From contig JAFZWV010000026.1 in NCBI GenBank assembly GCA_017617035.1, forward strand, positions 22,983 through 86,982: DNA of 64,000 nt, written 5' to 3'. The position numbers and the translations under genes are program-made. The notes beneath the pieces were generated by a model, which did no database searches, was not told where the DNA came from, and saw only the letters and a list, made by a program, of their open reading frames with translations. Origin of the DNA: Bacteroidales bacterium (GTDB taxonomy: Bacteria; Bacteroidota; Bacteroidia; Bacteroidales; UBA932). Shown here piece by piece: positions 35,032 to 44,233 of the stretch (the stretch's first letter is position 1; each line of letters starts with the position of its first letter).

Positions 35032-36039
35032 ATGAAAGTAGCTATCGTTGGCGCCAGCGGCGCCGTAGGTCAGGAATTGATGAAGGTCCTCGCCGAGAGG
35101 AACTTCCCCGTCGATGAACTATTGCTGTTCGGATCCGAGCGCAGTGCGGGCCGAAACTACACCTTCCGCGGCCAGGACTGCGAGGTGCGCCTCCTGCAAC
35201 ACGACGACGCCTTCGACGGAGTCGACGTAGCGTTCGTCTCGGCAGGAGCCGGGACCTCCGCAGAATACGCCGCGGACATCACCCGTTTCGGCGCGGTGAT
35301 GATAGACAATTCCAAGGCCTTCAGGATGGATCCTGACGTCCCGCTGGTAGTTCCCGAAGTTAACCCTGAGGACGCCCTGAACCGTCCGCGCGGAATCATA
35401 GCCAACCCTAACTGCACCACCATCCAGATGGTGGTCGCCCTGAACGCCATAGAAGGCCTGAGCCACATCAAGAAGGTCCATGTCAGCACCTATCAGGCGG
35501 CGAGCGGGGCGGGCGCGCAGGCGATGGCTGAGCTTCTAGAGCAGACCCGCCAGTCTCTCGCCGCCGAGCCGGTGACAGTCAACAAGTTCAAGTATCAGCT
35601 CGCCTTCAATCTTATCCCCCAGATCGACGTCTTCTGCGAAAACGGCTACACTAAAGAAGAGTTGAAGATGTTCGACGAAACGCGCAAAATCATGCACTCG
35701 GATGTAAGGACCAGCGCGACATGCGTGCGCGTTCCGTCGCTCAGGAGCCATTCCGAGAGCATCTGGGTGGAAACCGAGCGTCCTATCAGCGTAGAAGAAG
35801 CCCGCGAGGCATTCTCAAAAGCCCCGGGCGTAGTGCTTATGGACAACCCCAAGGAGTCCGAATACCCCATGCCTTTGTTCCTTGCCGGCAAAGATCCAGT
35901 ATACGTGGGCCGTATCAGAAAGGATCTGGCAGAGGACAACGGCCTTGCCTTCTGGATCGTAAGCGACCAGATCAGGAAGGGCGCCGCGCTGAACGCGGTT
36001 CAGATTGCGGAATATCTTATAGCGAAGAAGTCGCTCTAA
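35032..36039 (+). CDS. asd: aspartate-semialdehyde dehydrogenase
   Basis: Protein of 335 residues. The N-terminal Rossmann NADP loop is [18 protein letters not shown]; the catalytic Cys lies in [10 protein letters not shown]; the later substrate-binding [15 protein letters not shown] segment is typical. It converts aspartyl-phosphate to aspartate semialdehyde for lysine/diaminopimelate, threonine and methionine synthesis. The 3' end overlaps the convergent cstA gene by 23 bases. Confidence 0.95.
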   Translation: MKVAIVGASGAVGQELMKVLAERNFPVDELLLFGSERSAGRNYTFRGQDCEVRLLQHDDAFDGVDVAFVSAGAGTSAEYAADITRFGAVMIDNSKAFRMDPDVPLVVPEVNPEDALNRPRGIIANPNCTTIQMVVALNAIEGLSHIKKVHVSTYQAASGAGAQAMAELLEQTRQSLAAEPVTVNKFKYQLAFNLIPQIDVFCENGYTKEELKMFDETRKIMHSDVRTSATCVRVPSLRSHSESIWVETERPISVEEAREAFSKAPGVVLMDNPKESEYPMPLFLAGKDPVYVGRIRKDLAEDNGLAFWIVSDQIRKGAALNAVQIAEYLIAKKSL

Positions 36040-37468
36040 GCCTTTTCAGCCTAGCTACATAGAAGAGCACCAGGGAGATGGCGAAAGTCACCGTCCCGAG
36101 CCATGGTATCCACGATGCCGGAAGGTTGAAGCCTATCTTGGCCGTCAGAATGAAGGTGACGGTTACGGAGGTCATAAAGCAGGCAGGCCAGAGAGTCATC
36201 ACATAACTCAAACCCTTGCGACGCCTCGAAAGGAAGGCCGTAACGGTCCAGAGCACGAACACGGCCAGGGTCTGGTTTGCCCAGCCGAAGTACCTCCAAA
36301 TCACGTTGAAGCCATTCTCGTCTGCGATATTGTACCAAAGAAGCAGGCCGGTCACGACGAAGATCGGAATCGAGACATAGAGCCTGTTCTTGATGGGAGC
36401 CTGGTCGAGCTTCACGGCGTCCGCTATAATGAGGCGCACCGACCTTAATGCCGTGTCACCGCTTGTGATTGGAGCTGCAACAACGCCGAGGATGGCAAGC
36501 AGGCTGCCCACGACTCCCAGCCAGTGCTTGGAGACAATGGTAACAACCTTAGGGGCGGCAGTCACTCCGACCGCACCCATTTCGATATTGCCCCCGCCGT
36601 AGAAGAAATACGAAGCCACGGTAGCCCAGATGAGGGCGACGAGGCCTTCGGTGATCATGGCGCCGTAAAAAACGGGGCGACCGAGTTTCTCGTTCGTAAG
36701 GCAGCGCGCCATGAGCGGCGACTGGGTCGAGTGGAAACCGCTGACCGCACCGCAGGCTATGGTGATAAAGAGCGCCGGGAACAGCGAGCCGTTCGAGGGA
36801 GCACGGTTCTGCAGGCCGTCCCAAACCTCAGGGATGCTGCCGGGCCACTTGATGAGCAGGCAGACGAAGAGCGAGACCGCCATGAACAGCAGCGCGATAG
36901 CGAATATCGGGTAGATCTTGCCTATGATCTTGTCGATCGGGACCATGGTCGCGAGTATGTAGTAAAGCAGAATCGCGAGGACCCAGATCATGGTCGTTTT
37001 GCTTCCCGTCATTTCGCCGAGTATCAGGGCCGGGCTGTAGACGAAGACCGTGCCCACGAGTATGAGCATCACGACCGAGAATACCAGCATCACCTTGCGG
37101 GTGCCGCCGCCGAGTTCCTGCCCCACTATCGCGGGTACGTTCGCGCCCCCGTTGCGTATGGAGAGCATGCCGGTGAAATAGTCGTGGACCGCGCCGCCAA
37201 AGATGCAGCCCAGCACTATCCAAAGGTAGCACGACGGGCCGAAGAGCGCGCCCATGATAGCGCCGAAGATAGGACCCGTTCCGGCAATGTTAAGGAACTG
37301 AATCATGAATACCTTCCAGGTAGGCATGGGGACATAGTCCAGGCCGTCCTGTTTGGTGTAAGCCGGGGTCTTGGCTGCCGGATCAGGGCCGAAGACCTTC
37401 TCGACTATCTTGCCGTAGACCAGATAACCTACGACGAGGCAGACGATGCTGATAAGAAGGGTGAACAT
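36017..37468 (-). CDS. cstA: carbon starvation protein A family transporter
   Basis: Polytopic membrane protein of 483 residues with many hydrophobic segments, starting with [60 protein letters not shown] and [16 protein letters not shown] are family signatures. CstA-type proteins take up peptides or pyruvate under carbon limitation. It is somewhat shorter than the E. coli protein, as usual for this clade. It is the last gene of a four-gene minus-strand set and overlaps asd at its 3' end. Confidence 0.9.
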   Translation of the reverse strand: MFTLLISIVCLVVGYLVYGKIVEKVFGPDPAAKTPAYTKQDGLDYVPMPTWKVFMIQFLNIAGTGPIFGAIMGALFGPSCYLWIVLGCIFGGAVHDYFTGMLSIRNGGANVPAIVGQELGGGTRKVMLVFSVVMLILVGTVFVYSPALILGEMTGSKTTMIWVLAILLYYILATMVPIDKIIGKIYPIFAIALLFMAVSLFVCLLIKWPGSIPEVWDGLQNRAPSNGSLFPALFITIACGAVSGFHSTQSPLMARCLTNEKLGRPVFYGAMITEGLVALIWATVASYFFYGGGNIEMGAVGVTAAPKVVTIVSKHWLGVVGSLLAILGVVAAPITSGDTALRSVRLIIADAVKLDQAPIKNRLYVSIPIFVVTGLLLWYNIADENGFNVIWRYFGWANQTLAVFVLWTVTAFLSRRRKGLSYVMTLWPACFMTSVTVTFILTAKIGFNLPASWIPWLGTVTFAISLVLFYVARLKRLRATSSL

Positions 37469-37471
37469 AGT

Positions 37472-38944
37472 TTAAATCTTGCTGATTTTCTTTACGGGGT
37501 CGCAGGTCAGGTCGACTCCCAGTTTCTTGAAGACCTTGCGGTCGACTTCGCTGAGCAGAACAGTAGAGTGAACCTGGCAGCCCTTGAACTTGGGGAGTTG
37601 TTCGAGCGCGAGCTTGCAGCGCTCGTCTTCTACGCTGAGTATGCTCAGGGCCACCAGCACCTCGTCTGTGTGGAGGCGCGGGTTGTGTCCATGGAGGAAG
37701 TCCACCTTGGTTTTCTGTATGGGCTCTATCATCCTCTGGGGGATGAGTTTCACGCTGTGGTCGATTCCCGCGAGATGCTTTGCAGCATTGAGGATAAGGG
37801 CCGCGCTCGGTCCCAGCAGGTCGCTGGTTTCCGCAGTGATAAGGGTGCCATCCTGGAGCTCGATGGCCGCGCATGGTTTCTGGCTCTTTGACTGGCGCTC
37901 CGCCGCAGCGACGGTGGCCTTGCGGTAGTCGGTACTCAGGCCGGCCTTCTGCATCAGCAGGAGAATCTTGTTGACCTCCGACTCGCTGCCGTCTTTTTCG
38001 ACGAGATTGCAGAGCGCGGCGTAGTAACGGCGGATAATCTCGTTCATGCCGGCCTTTCGGCAAACGTCGTCGTCGGAGATACACCAGCCAATCATGTTTA
38101 CGCCCATGTCGGTAGGCGACTTGTACGGGCTCTCGCCATAGATACCCTCGAAGAGGGCCTTCAGGACCGGGAATATCTCGATGTCGCGGTTGTAATTGAC
38201 CGCCACCGAGCCGTAGGCGTCGAGGTGGAAGGGGTCAATCATGTTGACATCGTTAAGGTCTGCCGTAGCGGCCTCGTAGGCGAGGTTGATGGGATGATTA
38301 AGCGGAATATTCCAGACCGGGAAGGTCTCGAACTTCGCGTAACCTGCCTTGACGCCCTTCTTATTGTCCTGATAGAGCTGGCTAAGGCAAACAGCCATCT
38401 TTCCTGATCCGGGGCCAGGGGCAGTTACTACGACCAGCGGACGCTGGGTCTTTACGTAGTCGTTCTTGCCGAATCCTTCGTCGGAATCGATGAGAGCAAC
38501 GTTGTTGGGGTAGCCTTCTATAGTGTAGTGGTAGTAGACTTTGATGCCCTTGCGCTCAAGCCTCTTACGATACTGGGCGGCGCTTGCCTGGCCGTTGCAG
38601 TGGGTAATCACTACGGAACCCACAAAGAAGCCGCGCTTTTCGAATTCACTGCGAAGGCGCAGGACGTCTTCGTCGTAAGTAATACCGAGGTCTCCCCTTA
38701 CCTTGTTCTTCTCTATGTCGAGAGCGCTGATGACTATCACTATCTCGACTAAGTCAGACAGGGTGTTGAGCATCTGGAGTTTACTGTCGGGCTGGAAGCC
38801 TGGCAGTACCCTGCTGGCGTGGAGATCGTCGAAAAGTTTCCCTCCGAACTCCATGTAGAGTTTGTCGCCAAACTGGGCGATACGTTCCCTAATATGCTCT
38901 GACTGTATCTTAAGATACTTTTCGTGGTCGAATCCTTGAACCAT
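37472..38944 (-). CDS. DUF1846 domain protein
   Basis: Soluble protein of 490 residues, the standard length of the UPF0371/DUF1846 family. It begins VQGFDHEKYLKIQSEHIRERIAQFGDKLYMEFGGKLFDDLHASRVLPGF, which is diagnostic. VVTAPGPGSGKMAVCLSQLY looks like a nucleotide-binding loop. The biochemical role of the family is not established. It lies 3 bases from cstA and 4 from the kinase gene, so it is in the same operon. Confidence 0.88.
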   Translation of the reverse strand: MVQGFDHEKYLKIQSEHIRERIAQFGDKLYMEFGGKLFDDLHASRVLPGFQPDSKLQMLNTLSDLVEIVIVISALDIEKNKVRGDLGITYDEDVLRLRSEFEKRGFFVGSVVITHCNGQASAAQYRKRLERKGIKVYYHYTIEGYPNNVALIDSDEGFGKNDYVKTQRPLVVVTAPGPGSGKMAVCLSQLYQDNKKGVKAGYAKFETFPVWNIPLNHPINLAYEAATADLNDVNMIDPFHLDAYGSVAVNYNRDIEIFPVLKALFEGIYGESPYKSPTDMGVNMIGWCISDDDVCRKAGMNEIIRRYYAALCNLVEKDGSESEVNKILLLMQKAGLSTDYRKATVAAAERQSKSQKPCAAIELQDGTLITAETSDLLGPSAALILNAAKHLAGIDHSVKLIPQRMIEPIQKTKVDFLHGHNPRLHTDEVLVALSILSVEDERCKLALEQLPKFKGCQVHSTVLLSEVDRKVFKKLGVDLTCDPVKKISKI

Positions 38945-38948
38945 AGGT

Positions 38949-40622
38949 CTAGTACTTGAAACTGCTGCCGCCGACGAATTCCCTCAGGAGTGACGTAGAA
39001 GGAATCTCTGCGTCGGATATGGCTATAAAATAATGTATGAACTTAAGGAGCCTGTGGGCCTCCGCATACTCGGGTGTGTTTTTCGACACTGCCCTCAGTA
39101 TGCTGTCTGCGTGGTTGCGCAGAACTGCGAACTCTACCAGATACGAAGAGTTGAACATCACGTCCGCGTTTTCCTGGTAAGGGTAAATCCATTTCTCCTC
39201 GGCGTCGAGGACATTGGGCCACTGCCTGATAGTCTCGGTCGGTGAGAATGCGCCCTTGTTGTAGTCGCGGATGATACGTCTGAGAAGACGGTTGTCGCTG
39301 GTAGGTATGCAGTTGTGGTTATCCAGGCTGATACTTGTAAGGGTCGAAATGAAAATGCGGAACTTACGATTGTCTTCCACCTTGTCGGTAAGGCGGGGAT
39401 TAAGGGCGTGGATACCTTCGATCAGGAGGACTGAACCTTCGCGCATCTTGAGTTTCTTGCCCTTGTATTCGCGCATTCCGGTCGTGAAGTTGTAGCTCGG
39501 GACCTCCACTTCTTCTCCGTTCAGCAGCCTGACCAGATCTGCCTGCAGGGCTTCATGGTCTACGGTCTCGAAATTGTCGAAATCGTACTGGCCGTTGGGC
39601 AGAAGAGGGGTGTCGACCCTGTTGACGAAATAATCGTCTGTAGAGAACGAGATAGGCTGAAGTCCGCAGGCTTTAAGCTGAACCGAAAGCCTCTTGCAGA
39701 AGGTTGTTTTTCCCGAACTGCTCGGTCCTGTAATCAGGACGAGATTCACCTTGTTCTCGCCGTAGTAACGGGCCTCGATCTCTTCGGCTATCTTGACTAT
39801 CTTCTTTTCCTGAAGGGCCTCGGCGACCTGGATGAGCTCGCTCGCGCCGCCCTTGCGGATTTTGTGGTTCACATCACCGACGTTGTTGAGTTTGGTGATG
39901 ATATTCCAGCGCAGAGCCTCGGAGAATATCTCGTAGGTCTTGGGCTGGTCGATATAAGGGGTAAGCTGATTGGGGTTATGCCTGTCAGGGACGCGCAGAA
40001 GCAGACCGTCGTGGCAGGGCATGATGTCCCAGACTTTCAGGTAACCGGCTGAAGGGAGCAGACGGCCGTAGTAATAATCCGGAGAATCTCCGAGCAGGTA
40101 GTAGTCCGTGTAGACCTCCGGGCTGGTGTCCAGAAGCCTGACTTTGTCTATATAACCCAGCTCACGGAAAAGTTTGATGGCTTCTCCGATCTGCACTTCC
40201 CTTCTGTGGAATTCCATGTTCTCGTCAACTATCTCCCACATCCTTGCCTTTATGCGCTCTATGTCTTCGGGCGTAAGGCCTTCCTCGGCGTCTTTCTTTT
40301 TCAAGTTGCAGTAGAAGCCTCCTGAAAGAGGGTGCTCGATATAGACCCTGCAGCCCTGGAAGACTTCGTGGGCGGCCTTACACAACAGGAAGAACAGCGA
40401 GCGCAGGTACACGCGGTGGCCGCTGGACTCCGTTCCGTCTACATATTCCACGTCGCGGCTGTTGTAAACCCTGAAGTTAAGGCCCTGGGAGACATTGTTA
40501 ACCTTAGCCGAAAGAATCTGGTAGGGCTGTTCGAATTCGAATTCAGGAAGCATTTCCAGGAGCGTCGTTCCTTCCTGGAATTCCTTGTAAGTCTGGGTGT
40601 TCTTGCAAAAAATACGGACCAT
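38949..40622 (-). CDS. uridine-kinase-like P-loop nucleoside kinase with long N-terminal region
   Basis: Start at the ATG at 40622, just after the upstream stop; 557 residues. The N-terminal about 70 residues resemble a TGS/ubiquitin-like domain (VRIFCKNTQTYKEFQEGTTLLEMLPEF), then a ThrRS-like region (YIEHPLSGGFYCNLKKK). The C-terminal half is a PRK/uridine kinase domain with Walker A ITGPSSSGKTTFCKRL and the SFSTDDYFVNR loop. Related proteins are annotated as nucleoside kinases; the true substrate is uncertain. It is cotranscribed with the NagZ-like gene and DUF1846. Confidence 0.85.
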   Translation of the reverse strand: MVRIFCKNTQTYKEFQEGTTLLEMLPEFEFEQPYQILSAKVNNVSQGLNFRVYNSRDVEYVDGTESSGHRVYLRSLFFLLCKAAHEVFQGCRVYIEHPLSGGFYCNLKKKDAEEGLTPEDIERIKARMWEIVDENMEFHRREVQIGEAIKLFRELGYIDKVRLLDTSPEVYTDYYLLGDSPDYYYGRLLPSAGYLKVWDIMPCHDGLLLRVPDRHNPNQLTPYIDQPKTYEIFSEALRWNIITKLNNVGDVNHKIRKGGASELIQVAEALQEKKIVKIAEEIEARYYGENKVNLVLITGPSSSGKTTFCKRLSVQLKACGLQPISFSTDDYFVNRVDTPLLPNGQYDFDNFETVDHEALQADLVRLLNGEEVEVPSYNFTTGMREYKGKKLKMREGSVLLIEGIHALNPRLTDKVEDNRKFRIFISTLTSISLDNHNCIPTSDNRLLRRIIRDYNKGAFSPTETIRQWPNVLDAEEKWIYPYQENADVMFNSSYLVEFAVLRNHADSILRAVSKNTPEYAEAHRLLKFIHYFIAISDAEIPSTSLLREFVGGSSFKY

Positions 40623-40624
40623 GG

Positions 40625-41686
40625 TCAAATCTGGATTATTCCCAATTTCTGCTTGAGTTTCAGAACTCTGTATACTTTTTTGTCTAATTCTTCTACCGGA
40701 TACTCTCCCGCCTCAATCTTTGCCGTGATAGCGTCAATTATGGCCCTGCAGCTTACCGGGGCAAGGATAAGGTCTGCGCCCGCCTCAAAGGCCGCTACGC
40801 TGGCCGGAACGTCACTGCCATCGAAGAGCGATGTAACACCCTTCATGTTCATGCCGTCGGTAACGATGACGCCGGCGAAACCAAGGCTGTCGCGCAGGAA
40901 GTCGTTGACGGGCTTTGAGATGCTCGCGGGCGTCCCGGTCGAGTCGAGCGCGGGAACGCTGAGATGCGCGGTCATGACCATCTCCACTCCGTCTGCAATA
41001 AGGCGGCGGAACGGCAGCAGTTCGACGCTATCGAGTCTGGCGCGGTCGTGAGGAACCACCGGCAGGGCTTTGTGGCTGTCGACTGACGTGTCGCCATGGC
41101 CAGGGAAATGCTTTGCGCAAGCCGCTATCCCTTCGGAATGAAGGCCTGCTGCGTAACGGCTGGCCAGTTCGGCTACCATGGTGGGGTTATCGCCGAAGGA
41201 GCGCGTTCCAATTACGGGGTTGTTGGGGTTGGTGTTTACATCGGCGACCGGGGCGAGGTTAGCCGCTATTCCGAGGCTCTTCAGCTCGAGGGCGGTAAGC
41301 CGGCCTATCTCGAAGGCAAGGCTGTCGGCATTCTTGCTACGGCCTATAGACATAGCGCGCGGATGGCGCGGAAAATCTTCCTTCATGCGCATCGAGGCGC
41401 CCCATTCGGCGTCGATGCATGTAAATAACGGGATCTTGGATTCGGCCTGAAGCCTTGGAAGGAGAGTGTCGATCTCCGCCCTGGTGCTGACCATTACAAT
41501 CACTCCGCCGATGTGGTCATTGACGACAAGGGAATCTATATCGGGATCGTAGTGATGGGCTACGATTAGCTGTGCGACTTTGTCGCGCACGGACATTTGC
41601 GAAATGAGCTCCGCAATAAGGTCCGGACGGCATGCCGGAGTTAGGAGAATAAACAAAAAGGCGAGGGTCGACAGCAGCTTTTTCAT
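40625..41686 (-). CDS. GH3 beta-N-acetylhexosaminidase (NagZ-like)
   Basis: Protein of 353 residues with an N-terminal signal, possibly a lipoprotein (LLTPAC). The NagZ hallmark KHFPGHGDTSVDSHKALP supplies the His general acid/base on a flexible loop, and VTDGMNMKGV carries the nucleophile Asp. The enzyme type releases N-acetylglucosamine from muropeptides or chitin fragments. Unlike cytoplasmic NagZ this one is predicted to be exported. First gene of the operon with the nucleoside kinase, DUF1846 and cstA; AAAGGAAAG before the ATG is a clear ribosome binding site. Confidence 0.9.
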   Translation of the reverse strand: MKKLLSTLAFLFILLTPACRPDLIAELISQMSVRDKVAQLIVAHHYDPDIDSLVVNDHIGGVIVMVSTRAEIDTLLPRLQAESKIPLFTCIDAEWGASMRMKEDFPRHPRAMSIGRSKNADSLAFEIGRLTALELKSLGIAANLAPVADVNTNPNNPVIGTRSFGDNPTMVAELASRYAAGLHSEGIAACAKHFPGHGDTSVDSHKALPVVPHDRARLDSVELLPFRRLIADGVEMVMTAHLSVPALDSTGTPASISKPVNDFLRDSLGFAGVIVTDGMNMKGVTSLFDGSDVPASVAAFEAGADLILAPVSCRAIIDAITAKIEAGEYPVEELDKKVYRVLKLKQKLGIIQI

Positions 41687-41705
41687 CTCTTTCCTTTGTA
41701 ATGTG

Positions 41706-41713
41706 CAAAAATA
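41706..41713 (-). promoter_or_regulatory. -7 box TATTTTTG for the nagZ-like operon
   Basis: Minus-strand TATTTTTG (41713-41706), about 20 bases before the ATG at 41686, divergent to the M23 peptidase box only 11 bases away. Confidence 0.45.
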
Positions 41714-41724
41714 AATATTTTGCG

Positions 41725-41732
41725 TAAATTTG
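41725..41732 (+). promoter_or_regulatory. -7 box TAAATTTG for the M23 peptidase gene
   Basis: TAAATTTG ends 7 bases before the ATG at 41740, predicting a leaderless or very short-leader mRNA. Confidence 0.5.
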
Positions 41733-41739
41733 TGGTAAT

Positions 41740-42951
41740 ATGGACAAGAAGATAATTCTCATTTTTTCCACAATTCTTCTGCTCGCCGGATGCGGCGGCC
41801 GTACTCCTCAGAAACAGGAAGAACCTATGCCTCCCATCGGCTTTCGGGCCAAGCTTTACCAACACGACTCTACTAAAGTAAAGAGCGGAGAGACCTTCCC
41901 CGGCCTCATGATGCGCCTGGGCCTCACCAGAGCCGATGCAAATACGCTTTACTCGCGTCGCGACACCATGTTCGACGCCCGTAGGATGAAGGCGGGAGCA
42001 TGGGTGGACGCCTATTATTCCCAGGCCGATTCTTTGAGGCAGCTCGAGTACGTTGTTTATAACCATAGCAAACTTCGCAAGACTGTCTTCAAGTGCACCG
42101 ATTCGCTCTACATGTGGAATTATGCGAGACCCACCGTAGTCGAAGACAAATATATTGATGTCACTATCCATTCATCGCTTTGGGTGGATCTTCTCCATGC
42201 CGGGCTGACCGAGGCCGCTACCGGCCAGATGGTCGATCTTCTTGCCAACGACATCTATGCATGGACAGTCAACTTCTTCGGCCTTCGCGAGGGCGACCGT
42301 TTCCAGGTAGCCTTCAAGCAGAAGGTAAGCGAAGGTGAATTCATCTCTCTTGAAGGAATCGACTGCGCCCGCTACAGCAGCGGAAATGAGAGTTTATATG
42401 CTTTGACTCTTCCCTACTCTGATATAGGCAGGAACTATTTCGACCAGACGGGTAAGAATCTCCGCAAAGCCTTCCTTAAGGCGCCTCTTAAATACAACAG
42501 GGTCAGCAGCAAGTTTACCTATCACCGCAAGCATCCCGTTACAGGAAAGGTCAAGGCCCACACTGGAGTCGATTTTGCCGCTCCTGCCGGGACTCCGGTC
42601 CGTTCGATAGGCGACGGCCGTGTCATTTCAGCAGGTTGGACCACCACCGGAGGAGGCAATGTGATTAAGATCGAGCACAACCAGACCTACAGGACAGGAT
42701 ATCTTCACCTCCAGAGCTTCGCTAAGGGCATCAAAGCCGGCGTAAGGGTAAAGCAGGGCCAGGTCATCGGCTATGTCGGAAATACCGGCGTCAGTACAGG
42801 CCCTCATCTCGATTTCAGGGTATGGAAGAACGGCACTCCTATTGATCCGCTTACCATGAAATCTCCGCCCGCAGATCCTCTTCCGGCGAAGTACAGGCCC
42901 GAACTTGATTCGCTCTATAATCATTACAAGGTGATTTTCGAGGGTGAGTAA
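41740..42951 (+). CDS. M23 (LytM) peptidase lipoprotein
   Basis: Protein of 403 residues with lipobox LAGC (about Cys18). Residues about 30-240 contain an OapA/LysM-adjacent type region (FPGLMMRLGLTRADANTLYS...). The C-terminal M23 domain (about 265-375) has the zinc-site pattern HTGVDFAAPAGTPV, GYLHLQSF and GPHLDFRVW. These proteins cut peptidoglycan cross-links or activate amidases at the cell envelope. The stop overlaps the GTG start of trmO by 8 bases. Confidence 0.93.
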   Translation: MDKKIILIFSTILLLAGCGGRTPQKQEEPMPPIGFRAKLYQHDSTKVKSGETFPGLMMRLGLTRADANTLYSRRDTMFDARRMKAGAWVDAYYSQADSLRQLEYVVYNHSKLRKTVFKCTDSLYMWNYARPTVVEDKYIDVTIHSSLWVDLLHAGLTEAATGQMVDLLANDIYAWTVNFFGLREGDRFQVAFKQKVSEGEFISLEGIDCARYSSGNESLYALTLPYSDIGRNYFDQTGKNLRKAFLKAPLKYNRVSSKFTYHRKHPVTGKVKAHTGVDFAAPAGTPVRSIGDGRVISAGWTTTGGGNVIKIEHNQTYRTGYLHLQSFAKGIKAGVRVKQGQVIGYVGNTGVSTGPHLDFRVWKNGTPIDPLTMKSPPADPLPAKYRPELDSLYNHYKVIFEGE

Positions 42952-43645
42952 TATTCAGCCCATAGCCTTTTTCCGCAGCCCGCTTCCCCAGAAGTTCGGG
43001 CTGCCTCGTCAATCGGGATTGGTTGAATCCCTCGAAGGCCGGATTGAGTTTGAACCTAAATACCGCACGCCCGATGCCCTGCGCGGGCTTGATGGCTTCG
43101 ACTATATCTGGCTGATCTGGGGATTCAATCTGAATCCTTCGTCTGAGTTTTCACCTACAGTACGACCGCCTCGCCTGGGAGGCAACGAGCGAGTGGGGGT
43201 ATTCGCCTCCCGCTCCCCTTTCAGGCCCAACGGTCTCGGGCTCTCGTCGGTCAAGGTTCTGGGTATTGATTGGGAACGCTGCGAGATTATCGTAGCTGGT
43301 GCCGACCTTGCTGACGGTACACCCATATATGATATTAAGCCGTATGTAGCGTATTGCGATTCGCATCCAGGGGCGCGAAGCGGGTTCGCCGACGCCCGGG
43401 AGTGGCAGCGCCTCGAAGTCCGGGTCGCCTCTCCGGAGCTGGAAAGCGCGTTACTAAAGGCCCTCGGCGAACACCCCCTTCGCGCCCTGCTCGGCGTTCT
43501 GGCCGAAGACCCTCGCCCCCAATACCACGACGACCCCGCGAAAGAATATGGTCTTTCCTTCGGAGGATACAATGTTCGTTTTAAAGTAAAGGGAACTGTC
43601 CTGATTGTTCTGGCTATTTCCCCAGAACCTCAAGATCCTTCTTGA
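42944..43645 (+). CDS. trmO: tRNA (N6-threonylcarbamoyladenosine37-N6)-methyltransferase TrmO
   Basis: Protein of 233 residues starting at GTG 42944, inside the end of the M23 gene (GTGAGTAA junction). TrmO/YaeB signatures are clear: GFDYIWLIWGF, RPPRLGGNERVGVFASRSPFRPNGLGLS and the DIKPYVAYCDS strand. In the family it uses S-adenosylmethionine to methylate t6A37 of certain tRNAs. The 3' end overlaps the convergent hypothetical gene by 32 bases. Confidence 0.93.
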   Translation: MSNIQPIAFFRSPLPQKFGLPRQSGLVESLEGRIEFEPKYRTPDALRGLDGFDYIWLIWGFNLNPSSEFSPTVRPPRLGGNERVGVFASRSPFRPNGLGLSSVKVLGIDWERCEIIVAGADLADGTPIYDIKPYVAYCDSHPGARSGFADAREWQRLEVRVASPELESALLKALGEHPLRALLGVLAEDPRPQYHDDPAKEYGLSFGGYNVRFKVKGTVLIVLAISPEPQDPS

Positions 43646-44174
43646 GCATCACCTTCTTATCCATCATAGAAACCTTCTGGAAGAGAATGATCTGATTGGC
43701 GAGGTTGAGATAAACCTTGTCTTCGTGTTTACCTTTTCTCCACCACTTGTAGAAGCCGACGGGATCGGTCTCGAAGGGAATCCTGGCGACGATGCCCGAG
43801 CCGTAGCCGGGATAGTCGATGACCAGTTTCAAGCCCATGAAACGCTTGTAGTAGTCGGGATCTGCGCGGCGGAGTTTGCTGACTAAGGGATTGAGAACCT
43901 CGATTTCGTCGACATGGAGAGTTTTCTCCCTGATAATTAGTTTGTGGAGCCTTACGGGGTCGACGAAAACCCACACCCCGACTTTCATGGTCTTCTGCCC
44001 CTCTTCAGTCTCGAGAGTAAGCAAATCGGACGAGCGATAAACTTTCTCCGGGTCAAGCGGCGAGTAGACTTCTTCTTCCGGGGCTGCCTGTTCTGATTGG
44101 ATGCCGAACTCCTGCTCGAGAGACGCAATCTCCTCCGCAGTTGGTTCAGTCATGATTGCTGAAATAGGCTCCAT
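43614..44174 (-). CDS. hypothetical protein, 186 residues
   Basis: Not recognised. The first about 55 residues are acidic and probably disordered (TEPTAEEIASLEQEFGIQSEQAAPEEEVYSP, in part). The rest is mixed alpha/beta and basic (YYKRFMGLKLVIDYPG, PVGFYKWWRKGKHEDKVYLN) without signal peptide or membrane segment. A TACATTTG box (minus, 44198-44191) precedes the ATG at 44174, and codon use matches its neighbours, which supports a real gene. It overlaps trmO tail to tail by 32 bases. Confidence 0.65.
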   Translation of the reverse strand: MEPISAIMTEPTAEEIASLEQEFGIQSEQAAPEEEVYSPLDPEKVYRSSDLLTLETEEGQKTMKVGVWVFVDPVRLHKLIIREKTLHVDEIEVLNPLVSKLRRADPDYYKRFMGLKLVIDYPGYGSGIVARIPFETDPVGFYKWWRKGKHEDKVYLNLANQIILFQKVSMMDKKVMLKKDLEVLGK

Positions 44175-44190
44175 GGATACACTAACTTAG

Positions 44191-44198
44191 CAAATGTA
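44191..44198 (-). promoter_or_regulatory. -7 box TACATTTG for the hypothetical gene
   Basis: Minus-strand TACATTTG, 16 bases before the ATG at 44174. It is divergent to the arginase-fold gene promoter. Confidence 0.45.
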
Positions 44199-44200
44199 AG

Positions 44201-44218
44201 AATTTTTCTCGAAAAATT
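44201..44218. promoter_or_regulatory. 18-bp palindrome between divergent promoters
   Basis: AATTTTTC-TC-GAAAAATT is a perfect inverted repeat lying in the spacer directly upstream of the TACCTTTG -7 box (44220-44227). Position between two divergent promoters makes an operator plausible; a simple hairpin is the alternative. Confidence 0.35.
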
Positions 44219-44219
44219 G

Positions 44220-44227
44220 TACCTTTG
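44220..44227 (+). promoter_or_regulatory. -7 box TACCTTTG for the arginase-fold gene
   Basis: TACCTTTG directly abuts the ATG at 44228 and lies 6 bases before the ATG at 44234. Transcription would begin at about the second ATG, so translation is probably leaderless from 44234. Confidence 0.5.
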
Positions 44228-44233
44228 ATGCGG

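Noticed and set aside
36524-37891. 455-residue plus-strand frame across cstA and DUF1846
   Set aside because: It spans two real genes on the other strand and their junction. The composition is very charged (Arg, Glu, His) and unlike a real protein.
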